Part shown: piece by piece, positions 57,837 to 64,000 of the stretch
Layout of the letters: every line of letters begins with the position of its first letter
Numbering within the stretch: the stretch's first letter is position 1
Assembly (NCBI RefSeq): GCF_003610235.1
Contig: NZ_RAPR01000001.1
Coordinates: 5,456,001-5,520,000, forward strand
Direction of reading: 5' to 3'
Source: Catellatospora citrea
Lineage (GTDB): Bacteria; Actinomycetota; Actinomycetes; Mycobacteriales; Micromonosporaceae
DNA length: 64,000 bases
Position numbers and translations under genes: made by a program
The notes under the pieces: model-generated
Seen by the model: only the letters and a program-made list of their open reading frames with translations
Database searches by the model: none
What the model was told of the DNA's origin: nothing

Positions 57837-58367
57837 ATGCGATGCCCGTACTGCAGGCACCCGGACTCCCGCGTGGTGGACTCCCGGGAAGCCGACGACG
57901 GCCAGCTCATCCGCCGCCGCCGGCACTGCCCCGAGTGTGGCAAGCGGTTCACCACGGTCGAGGAGTCGGTGCTGGCCGTGGTCAAGCGGAGCGGGGTGAC
58001 CGAGCCGTTCAGCCGCTCGAAGATCATGGGCGGCGTGCGCAAGGCCTGCCAGGGCCGGCCGGTCGACGAGGACGCCATCGCGCTGCTGGCGCAGCGGGTG
58101 GAGGAGGCGGTCCGCGCCCGGGGGGCCGCGGAGGTGCCCAGCGGGGAGGTCGGGCTGGCCATCCTCGGGCCGCTGCGCGACCTGGACGAGGTGGCCTACC
58201 TGCGCTTCGCCAGCGTGTACCAGGACTTCCAGTCCGCCGAGGACTTCATCCGGGAGATCGAGGCACTGCGTGCCGCGGTTAAAACCCGCGCGGCTGGGCA
58301 AGAGCCAGCCGAACTCGCCGCGGAGGCGGCCGACGGCGCGATGCCGGCCGGTCACGTCGCGAGCTGA
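57837..58367 (+). CDS. nrdR: Ribonucleotide reductase repressor NrdR
   Basis: 176 residues. NrdR represses ribonucleotide reductase genes when ATP/dATP is bound. Zinc ribbon with Cys3, Cys6, Cys31, Cys34 ([10 protein letters not shown] ... HCPECGKRF), then the ATP-cone ([29 protein letters not shown], about 48-136). ATG 57837 is chosen because GGAGGTG lies 7 bases upstream. The first gene of the nrdR-nrdJ operon, 60 bases before nrdJ, with NrdR-like boxes in its own promoter. The last ~30 residues are low-complexity Ala-rich. Confidence 0.96.
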   Translation: MRCPYCRHPDSRVVDSREADDGQLIRRRRHCPECGKRFTTVEESVLAVVKRSGVTEPFSRSKIMGGVRKACQGRPVDEDAIALLAQRVEEAVRARGAAEVPSGEVGLAILGPLRDLDEVAYLRFASVYQDFQSAEDFIREIEALRAAVKTRAAGQEPAELAAEAADGAMPAGHVAS

Positions 58368-58427
58368 GTCTCGGCATCAGAACGTGCAGTTGATTGTTGT
58401 TAAGAGAGAAACCTGAGGGGGCTGACG

Positions 58428-61235
58428 ATGGGGGAGAACGCCACGGCGAGCGCGAAGCGCACGCGGGCGAACGCCGGAGGTCTGAAGATCGAGCGGGTAT
58501 GGACGACCGAGGGCGTCCACCCGTACGACGAGATCGCCTGGGAGCGCCGGGACGTCGTCATGACGAACTGGCGTGACGGCTCGATCAACTTCGAGCAGCG
58601 GGGGGTCGAGTTCCCCGACTTCTGGAGTGTCAACGCGACCAACATCGTGACGACCAAGTACTTCCGCGGCGCGGTGGACACCCCCGAGCGGGAGTGGAGC
58701 CTCAAGCAGCTGGTGGACCGGGTCGCCAAGACCTACCGGGCCGCCGGCGAGAAGCACGGCTACTTCGCCACCGCCGCCGACGCCGAGCTGTTCGAGCACG
58801 AGCTGATCTGGATGCTGGTGCACCAGGTGTTCAGCTTCAACTCGCCGGTCTGGTTCAACGTGGGCACCGCCAGCCCGCAGCAGGTCAGCGCCTGCTTCAT
58901 CCTGTCCGTGGACGACTCGGTCGACTCCATCATGGACTGGTACAAGGAAGAGGGCCTGATCTTCAAGGGCGGCTCCGGTTCCGGCGTCAACCTCTCCCGC
59001 ATCCGCGCCAGCAAGGAGCTGCTCTCCTCGGGCGGCACCGCCTCCGGCCCGGTCAGCTTCATGCGCGGCGCCGACGCCTCGGCCGGCACCATCAAGTCCG
59101 GCGGCGCCACCCGCCGCGCGGCCAAGATGGTCATCCTCGACGTGGACCACCCGGACATCGAGGAGTTCATCGCGACCAAGGCGCGCGAGGAGGACAAGAT
59201 CCGCGCGCTGCGCGACGCGGGCTTCGACATGGACCTGGGCGGCCGCGACATCGTCAGCGTGCAGTACCAGAACGCCAACAACTCGGTGCGCGTCTCCGAC
59301 GAGTTCATGACCGCGGTCGAGGAGGGCAAGGGCTTCGACCTGCTGGGCCGCCTCGACGGCCGGGTCATCGACACCGTCGACGCCAAGGGCCTGTTCCGCA
59401 AGATGGCCGAGGCCGCGTGGGCCTGCGCCGATCCCGGCATCCAGTACGACGACACGATCAACGACTGGCACACCTGCTCGGAGACCGGCCGCATCACGGC
59501 CAGCAACCCGTGCTCGGAGTACCTGCACCTGGACGACACGTCCTGCAACCTGGCGTCGCTGAACCTGCTCAAGTTCCTCGGCACGGACGGCTCGTTCGAC
59601 GTAGCGCGGTTCTCGAAGTCGGTCGAGTTCGTGATCACCGCGATGGACATCTCCATCTGCTTCGCGGACTTCCCGACCCAGAAGATCACCGAGAACACCC
59701 GGGCGTACCGGCAGCTCGGCATCGGCTACGCCAACCTCGGCGCGCTGCTGATGGCGTCGGGCCTGCCGTACGACTCCGAGTCCGGCCGCCAGCTGTCCGC
59801 CGCGATCACCGCGCTGATGACCGGTGTGGCCTACCGCCGCTCGGCCGAGCTGGCCGGCGTCGTCGGCGCGTACGACGGCTACGCCCGCAACGCCACCCCC
59901 CACCAGCGGGTCATGCGCAAGCACGCCGCCGCCGCGGACGCCCTCAAGCCGCAGGGCCCGGTCGCGACCCTGGTGGCCAAGGAGGCGCAGAAGCAGTGGA
60001 AGGCCGGCAACGCCCTCGGTGAGAAGCAGGGCTGGCGCAACTCCCAGGCCAGCGTGCTCGCCCCCACCGGCACCATCGGCTTCATGATGGACTGCGACAC
60101 CACCGGCGTAGAGCCGGACCTGGCGCTGGTCAAGTTCAAGAAGCTGGTCGGCGGCGGCTCGATGCAGATCGTCAACCAGACCGTGCCGCGCGCCCTGCGC
60201 AACCTGGGCTACCAGGAGGAGCAGGTCGAGGCGATCACCGAGTTCATCGCCGAGCACGGCCACGTCGTCGACGCCCCCGGCCTCAAGCCGGAGCACTACG
60301 CGGTGTTCGACTGCGCGATGGGCGAGCGCTCGATTGCGCCCATGGGCCACGTGCTGATGATGGCCGCGGTGCAGCCGTTCATCTCGGGCGCGATCAGCAA
60401 GACCGTCAACATGCCGGAGTCGGCGACGGTCGAAGAGGTCGAGCAGATGTACTTCGACGGATGGCGCCTGGGCCTCAAGGCCCTGGCCATCTACCGGGAC
60501 AACTGCAAGGTCGGCCAGCCGCTGTCGGTCTCCAAGAAGGAGAAGGAGCCCGCCGCGGCCGTCGCCCCGGTGTCCGCCCCCGTGGTGGAGAAGGTCATCG
60601 AGTACCGCCCGGTGCGCAAGCGCCTGCCGAAGAAGCGCCCGTCGCAGACGGTGTCCTTCACCGTCGGCGAGGCCGAGGGCTACCTGACCGCCTCGTCGTA
60701 CCCCGACGACGGCCTCGGCGAGGTCTTCCTCAAGCTGGGCAAGCAGGGCTCGACCCTGGCCGGTGTCATGGACGCCTTCTCGATCGCCGTCTCCGTCGCG
60801 CTGCAGTACGGCGTGCCGCTGCAGACGTACGTCGAGAAGTTCATGAACATGAAGTTCGAGCCCGCCGGCATGACCGACGACCCGGACATCCGCCTGTCGA
60901 ACTCGGTGATGGACTACATCTTCCGCCGCCTGGCGCTCGACTTCCTGCCCTACGAGCAGCGGGCCGAGCTGGGCGTCTTCACCGCCGCCGAGCGCGCCGC
61001 GCGGCTGCGGGCCGAGGAGGAGGGCACCGAGTACGTGCCGCAGGCCGCTCCGACCGCCTCGGCGGCCGTGGTCCCGGCCGCCCCGGTGCGGGTCGGCTCC
61101 TCGACCGAGGTGCTGGAGTCCATCACCGGCAAGGCGTCGGACGCGCCGCTGTGCTATACCTGCGGCACCAAGATGCGGCCCGCGGGCAGCTGCTACGTCT
61201 GCGAGGGCTGCGGCTCCACCAGCGGCTGCAGCTGA
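58428..61235 (+). CDS. nrdJ: Vitamin B12-dependent (class II) ribonucleoside-diphosphate reductase
   Basis: 935 residues. NrdJ reduces ribonucleotides via adenosylcobalamin, so dNTP synthesis works with or without oxygen. Active-site motifs: NPCSE (360-364) and DDTSCNLASLNL (thiyl cysteine about residue 373), the substrate region NSPVWFNVG and QVSACFILSVDDS; a conserved C-terminal extension with cysteines (CYTCGTKMRPAGSCYVCEGCG) for the electron-transfer step or zinc. ATG 58428 lies in the nrdR operon. No cobalamin riboswitch is visible in the short upstream gap, so control is expected through NrdR. Ends at the 61276-61306 hairpin. Confidence 0.97.
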   Translation: MGENATASAKRTRANAGGLKIERVWTTEGVHPYDEIAWERRDVVMTNWRDGSINFEQRGVEFPDFWSVNATNIVTTKYFRGAVDTPEREWSLKQLVDRVAKTYRAAGEKHGYFATAADAELFEHELIWMLVHQVFSFNSPVWFNVGTASPQQVSACFILSVDDSVDSIMDWYKEEGLIFKGGSGSGVNLSRIRASKELLSSGGTASGPVSFMRGADASAGTIKSGGATRRAAKMVILDVDHPDIEEFIATKAREEDKIRALRDAGFDMDLGGRDIVSVQYQNANNSVRVSDEFMTAVEEGKGFDLLGRLDGRVIDTVDAKGLFRKMAEAAWACADPGIQYDDTINDWHTCSETGRITASNPCSEYLHLDDTSCNLASLNLLKFLGTDGSFDVARFSKSVEFVITAMDISICFADFPTQKITENTRAYRQLGIGYANLGALLMASGLPYDSESGRQLSAAITALMTGVAYRRSAELAGVVGAYDGYARNATPHQRVMRKHAAAADALKPQGPVATLVAKEAQKQWKAGNALGEKQGWRNSQASVLAPTGTIGFMMDCDTTGVEPDLALVKFKKLVGGGSMQIVNQTVPRALRNLGYQEEQVEAITEFIAEHGHVVDAPGLKPEHYAVFDCAMGERSIAPMGHVLMMAAVQPFISGAISKTVNMPESATVEEVEQMYFDGWRLGLKALAIYRDNCKVGQPLSVSKKEKEPAAAVAPVSAPVVEKVIEYRPVRKRLPKKRPSQTVSFTVGEAEGYLTASSYPDDGLGEVFLKLGKQGSTLAGVMDAFSIAVSVALQYGVPLQTYVEKFMNMKFEPAGMTDDPDIRLSNSVMDYIFRRLALDFLPYEQRAELGVFTAAERAARLRAEEEGTEYVPQAAPTASAAVVPAAPVRVGSSTEVLESITGKASDAPLCYTCGTKMRPAGSCYVCEGCGSTSGCS

Positions 61236-61275
61236 GCACCCCCGGTGGTGTATGCCGCCGGTGACGTGACGAGAG

Positions 61276-61306
61276 AACGGGATCGGGCCCTGCGCCCGGT
61301 CCCGTT
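61276..61306 (+). terminator. Terminator of nrdR-nrdJ
   Basis: AACGGGATCGGGC (61276-61288) pairs with GCCCGGTCCCGTT (61294-61306) with one mismatch around CCTGC. It follows the nrdJ stop. Confidence 0.65.
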
Positions 61307-61344
61307 CCCGTTCTCCGGGGCGGCGGGGGACGGCCGGCCGGCCG

Positions 61345-61350
61345 TAGGGT
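61345..61350 (+). promoter_or_regulatory. -10 element (TAGGGT) of the serine hydrolase gene, leaderless
   Basis: TAGGGT ends 6 bases before ATG 61357; no ribosome site. Confidence 0.45.
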
Positions 61351-61356
61351 CGGTGG

Positions 61357-62280
61357 ATGCCGACCCTCCCCGAGATCCCCGGCGCGGTGCTGATCATGAA
61401 GGGTGACGACGTGGTCGCGGACGTCACCAGCCCCGGCGTCACCGCGCGCACGCGTTTCCAGCTCGCCTCGGTGAGCAAGCAGTTCACCGCCGCTGCCGTG
61501 CTGCTGCAGTCCCAGCGTGGGCGGCTGCGCCTTTCCGACCCCGTCGGGCGGTGGATCGGCGGCTGCCCACCATCGTGGCAGGACATCACGCTGCACCACC
61601 TGCTGGCGCACTCGTCAGGGCTGGGGCACTGGGACGAGTACCCGATGATCGACCTGTTCCGGTGGGTACCGCTGGACGCGCTGCTGAAGATATTCCACGA
61701 GGTGCCGCCGCTGTTTGCGCCCGGCGGCGGCTGGCACTACAGCAGCCCCGGGTACGTATTGCTAGCGCACGTGGCGGAGCGGGCCGCGGACACGCCGTAC
61801 CGGGAGTTGCTGGAGCGGGAGATCTTCGCGCCACTGGGGCTCGCGGACACCTTTGCGGGCGAGCCGGGGGAACGGTCGGATCTCGCTGTCGGCCTCGGCG
61901 AGGACGGCCGGCCGACGCCCTCGTTCGAGCTGGACGTGGTGGGCATGGGGGCGGGTGACCTCTGGTCCACCACCGGCGACGTGGTCCGCTGGATCGACGG
62001 GCTGCGGGCCGGGCGGCTGCTCGACGAACACCACCTCGGGCTGATGCTGTCCGAGCAGGCCCCGACCGGCGGCCGCCCGGACGCCAGCGGGTACGGCTAC
62101 GGCTGGGTCGTCGGGACCGTCGACGGCCGGGCCTGGTTCCACCACTCGGGCGGCAACGGCGGCTTCCGTACCTACAACGCCTGCATACCGTCCTCGAACC
62201 ACCGCATCGTGATCCTCAGCAACTCCGAGACGACCACCGCGGCCGTCCTGAACGACGTCCTGGCCGCCGCTCTCGCTTGA
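61357..62280 (+). CDS. Serine hydrolase of the class C beta-lactamase/esterase family
   Basis: 307 residues. SxxK motif Ser38-x-x-Lys41 in QLASVSKQF, YSS triplet in GWHYSSPGYVLLAH (second motif, Tyr-x-Ser instead of Tyr-x-Asn) and the HSGG motif near residue 258 in WFHHSGGNGGF, as in esterase/D-aminopeptidase members. No signal peptide, so it is probably cytosolic and not an antibiotic resistance enzyme. Likely an esterase, D-peptidase or lactone hydrolase. ATG 61357 matches a leaderless -10. Confidence 0.9.
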   Translation: MPTLPEIPGAVLIMKGDDVVADVTSPGVTARTRFQLASVSKQFTAAAVLLQSQRGRLRLSDPVGRWIGGCPPSWQDITLHHLLAHSSGLGHWDEYPMIDLFRWVPLDALLKIFHEVPPLFAPGGGWHYSSPGYVLLAHVAERAADTPYRELLEREIFAPLGLADTFAGEPGERSDLAVGLGEDGRPTPSFELDVVGMGAGDLWSTTGDVVRWIDGLRAGRLLDEHHLGLMLSEQAPTGGRPDASGYGYGWVVGTVDGRAWFHHSGGNGGFRTYNACIPSSNHRIVILSNSETTTAAVLNDVLAAALA

Positions 62281-62291
62281 CATCCATCAGA

Positions 62292-62315
62292 AGTACGTGA
62301 AGTACTTGACGTACT
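62292..62315. promoter_or_regulatory. Operator and promoter of the toxin-antitoxin-like pair
   Basis: AGTACGTGAAGTACTTGACGTACT contains a 22/24 palindrome (62292-62315; central AAGTACTT) directly upstream. TTGACG (62306-62311), inside it, and CAACCT (62330-62335) form a -35/-10 with 18-base spacing, so a dimer binding the palindrome would block transcription. Typical of antitoxin autorepression. Confidence 0.65.
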
Positions 62316-62360
62316 GGCTCGTGTCCGGGCAACCTTGGGGCAGAGGACAGGGAGGGTGGC

Positions 62361-62777
62361 ATGTCGGCCGTTCACTACGACAGCTACACGGACGCTCGTA
62401 CGCATCTGAAGGACCTGCTCGACGCCGCCGATCGGGGGCGGGTCGCCACGGTGCGCCGGGACAGCCGGACGACGGCCTTCGTCGACCGCGAACGCCTGCG
62501 GCACTTCCTCGCCGTGGTCAGCCCGTCGCGGGCACAGGTCGTCGCCGAGAACGGCGGCTGGTCGGTCTTCGTCCCGGGGCTGCCGGTGGCGGCCGATGGA
62601 GCCACCTTCGACGAGGCGCTCGACGAGATGGTCCTCGCCCTGCGCGAGTACGCCGAGGACTGGCAGGACCACCTGCTCGACGCGCCCAACCACGCGGGCA
62701 ACTGGGGACTGGTGCAGCTGGTGAGCCTCAGCGACGACGGCCAGCTACGTGATTGGCTCGTCGGAGCCGGACGATGA
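62361..62777 (+). CDS. Probable antitoxin, Phd/YefM-like with HicB-like C-terminus
   Basis: 138 residues. The N-terminal ~55 residues (SAVHYDSYTDARTHLKDLLDAADRGRVATVRRDSRTTAFVDRERLRHFLAV) match prevent-host-death antitoxins that bind DNA. The C-terminal half (ENGGWSVFVPGLPVAADGATFDEALDEMVLALREYAEDW) looks like a HicB/DUF1902 partner domain. It probably neutralises the product of the overlapping downstream gene and represses the operon through the palindrome at 62292-62315. ATG 62361 has GGGAGGG upstream. The stop overlaps the toxin start (ATGA). Confidence 0.75.
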   Translation: MSAVHYDSYTDARTHLKDLLDAADRGRVATVRRDSRTTAFVDRERLRHFLAVVSPSRAQVVAENGGWSVFVPGLPVAADGATFDEALDEMVLALREYAEDWQDHLLDAPNHAGNWGLVQLVSLSDDGQLRDWLVGAGR

Positions 62778-63199
62778 CCTGGCCGCAGCCGACCAGGCAG
62801 GCACACGAGAGTTTCTGCCAGGTGGAGAAGTGGGACCGGGTGCGCGACGCACGCGGGCGGACCGGAACCCACCACGTCACCTATGAACTCCACCTCAAAG
62901 ACGGCCGGATCCTCCGGACCAGGATCTCCCACCCCGTCGACCGGACCACCTACGGACCGGGCATCTGGAGCCACATCCTCCGCGACCAGCTCGACGTCAC
63001 CGAGATCGAGTTCTGGACCTGCGTTCAGGACGGCATCAAACCCGATCGCGGTGAGCCCGAGATCCCTGCCGAAGCCCTGCCCGCCGACCTCGTCCACCTG
63101 CTGATCCACCGGGTCGGCCTGGACGACGCGACAGTGGCGACGATGACCAAGGACGAGGCCGTGGCGCGGTTGAACCAGCACTGGGCCGAGGGGTCCTGA
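62774..63199 (+). CDS. Probable toxin of the toxin-antitoxin pair
   Basis: 141 residues. The sequence (HESFCQVEKWDRVRDARGRTGTHHVTYELHLKDGRILRTRISHPVDRTTYGPGIWSHILRDQLDVTE) matches from memory proteins annotated as cytotoxic translational repressors of toxin-antitoxin stability in actinomycetes; the beta-rich basic core is HicA-like, but catalytic residues are not assignable. It starts in an ATGA overlap with the antitoxin gene. Role as mRNA interferase or translation inhibitor is inference from context. Confidence 0.65.
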   Translation: MTWPQPTRQAHESFCQVEKWDRVRDARGRTGTHHVTYELHLKDGRILRTRISHPVDRTTYGPGIWSHILRDQLDVTEIEFWTCVQDGIKPDRGEPEIPAEALPADLVHLLIHRVGLDDATVATMTKDEAVARLNQHWAEGS

Positions 63200-63202
63200 G
63201 CT

Positions 63203-63901
63203 TCAAGCAAGCCAGACCGCGGCATCGTGGGCGAAGAGGACGCGCTGCGGGTCGAGCGTGGCGAGGCGGTCCAGCCAGGGGCGGTACGGCGGGAGCGGGT
63301 CGGCGGCGCCGTCGTCGGCGGCCCGGCGGGCGAGTTGTGCGCAGCTGAATTCGGTGGCCAGATCGTAGGCCTGCCCGGCGAGCACCGTGGTGACGCCGTC
63401 GAGGCCGCGTACCACCAGGCTCTGGTGTCCGGCGGTGTGGCCGGGCGTCGGGACGATCGACACGCCGGGGCTGATCTCGGCCTCGCCGTCGAGTTCGCGG
63501 TAGTCGACGCCGGGGAAGTCGACCAGGTGGTCGAAGGTGTAGTCACCGGCCCGCGCGGTCGCCAGCTCGATGCGCTGGGTGAACACGGGGCGGCCGGGCA
63601 GCAGCGGGTTGCCGCCGCAGTGGTCGAAGTGCAGGTGGCAGTTGACGACCAGGGCGATGTCGTCGAGGCGTACGCCGTGGTCGGCCAGCGCCTGCGGCAG
63701 CGGGCGGCGGTGCGGCCGGTAGTGGGCCTCGGTCTCGTCGTCGCCGCGGCCCAGGCCGGTGTCGAACAGGATGAGCCCGTCCGCGCCGTCCACCAGGTAG
63801 GCCAGCACGGCCTCGACCCTCGGGTGTGGACCGCCCGCCTCCTCGGCGGGCCGGATGAAGTAGCCGAGATCAAGTCTGCGCACCGCGTTGTCGCCAGCCA
63901 T
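63203..63901 (-). CDS. Metallo-beta-lactamase fold hydrolase, AHL-lactonase-like
   Basis: 232 residues. HxHxDH motif His89-Leu-His91-Phe-Asp93-His94 in NCHLHFDHCGGNP binds two metals, with further ligands in PTPGHTAGHQSL (about residue 154) and the acidic loop and final FAHDAAVWLA. Length and the GHTAGHQS pattern are like N-acyl-homoserine lactonases (AttM/AiiA), which degrade quorum signals, but the fold serves many substrates. Start at 63899-63901 (minus strand). It converges with the toxin gene 3 bases apart. The last 99 bases of the window (63902-64000) hold no feature I can support. Confidence 0.85.
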   Translation of the reverse strand: MAGDNAVRRLDLGYFIRPAEEAGGPHPRVEAVLAYLVDGADGLILFDTGLGRGDDETEAHYRPHRRPLPQALADHGVRLDDIALVVNCHLHFDHCGGNPLLPGRPVFTQRIELATARAGDYTFDHLVDFPGVDYRELDGEAEISPGVSIVPTPGHTAGHQSLVVRGLDGVTTVLAGQAYDLATEFSCAQLARRAADDGAADPLPPYRPWLDRLATLDPQRVLFAHDAAVWLA

Positions 63902-64000
63902 CAGGCCATCCTGGCATCGATTGACGAGCGCACCGCAGCACGGTCGAGTTCCGCGACCCGGCCGGCGGTTCGGCCCGGCCGCGGCACCGGGGCTGGACAG

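Noticed and set aside
58368..58427. Cobalamin riboswitch before nrdJ
   Set aside because: The gap is only 60 bases, far too short for the aptamer, and no B12-box-like sequence is visible in it or in the nrdR leader.
58377..61589. A 1070-codon open frame antisense to nrdJ, and other long antisense frames (e.g. opposite rnj at 4352-6154, ftsK at 6197-8095, lhr at 16982-19519)
   Set aside because: High third-position GC makes opposite frames stay open. Their translations are biased in Arg/Ala/Gly/His or Ser and match no family, while the other strand carries complete conserved proteins.
1..64000. tRNA, rRNA, tmRNA or prophage genes
   Set aside because: Reading the intergenic regions turned up no cloverleaf-like, rRNA-like or phage structural genes, and the hairpins found are simple inverted repeats.

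Overview
The window is GC-rich (roughly 70% by eye), with dense genes, many GTG/TTG starts and ATGA/GTGA stop-start overlaps. Gene content and order are those of a high-GC actinomycete, most likely Micromonosporaceae: thyX-dapA-rnj-ftsK, rimO-pgsA-cinA-clgR, DUF3046-recA-recX-rny, gluABCD, miaB, DUF349, miaA-dapF, hflX, lexA/nrdR-nrdJ. The family-level guess also rests on dispersed palindromic repeats of a kind I associate with that family. No rRNA, tRNA, CRISPR array or prophage was seen.

Layout. 1-9 kb: a truncated DUF2752 gene, a small membrane protein, a DUF4097 protein with a ribbon-helix-helix regulator, then thyX, dapA, RNase J and FtsK. 9-13.4 kb: rimO-pgsA-nat-cinA (tightly packed) and the ClgR-type regulator. 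13.4-29 kb is an accessory stretch between clgR and recA: an SCO6745-like protein, a SAM hydrolase, an acyltransferase, a giant Lhr helicase, an IS30 element, a LysE exporter, a PNPOx-GNAT fusion divergent from a MocR regulator, a zinc-ribbon protein, an acetyltransferase and an MFS pump. 29-39 kb: DUF3046, recA-recX, rny, a glutamate-type ABC importer and miaB. 39.2-46.5 kb: a six-gene, fully overlapping operon resembling the Ebo cluster (inositol-phosphate-synthase-like, UbiA, TIM-barrel/EboA fusion, TatD/EboB, EboE, phosphodiesterase/EboF). 46.7-64 kb: a secreted GH5-CBM2 glycanase, DUF349, miaA-dapF, NAD-malic enzyme, hflX, a membrane-anchored propeller protein, lexA, nrdR-nrdJ, a serine hydrolase, a probable toxin-antitoxin pair and a metallo-hydrolase.

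How the genes work together. DNA damage and dNTP supply are well represented: recA, recX, lexA, ftsK, thyX and nrdR-nrdJ. The recA, lexA and nrdR upstream regions carry recognisable control sites (two SOS-box-like sequences, a RecA-NDp-like promoter, paired NrdR-box-like sites). RNase J, RNase Y, MiaA, MiaB, RimO and HflX form an RNA/ribosome maintenance set; dapA and dapF serve lysine/peptidoglycan synthesis.

The most unusual layer is non-coding. At least five families of long palindromic repeats lie between genes, often between convergent pairs. One family shows compensatory base-pair changes between its two copies, and one copy of another has been split at its apex by the IS30 element. The best candidate for a poorly understood system is the Ebo-like operon. 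All calls come from reading the sequence; no database search was run, and family names are by recognition.
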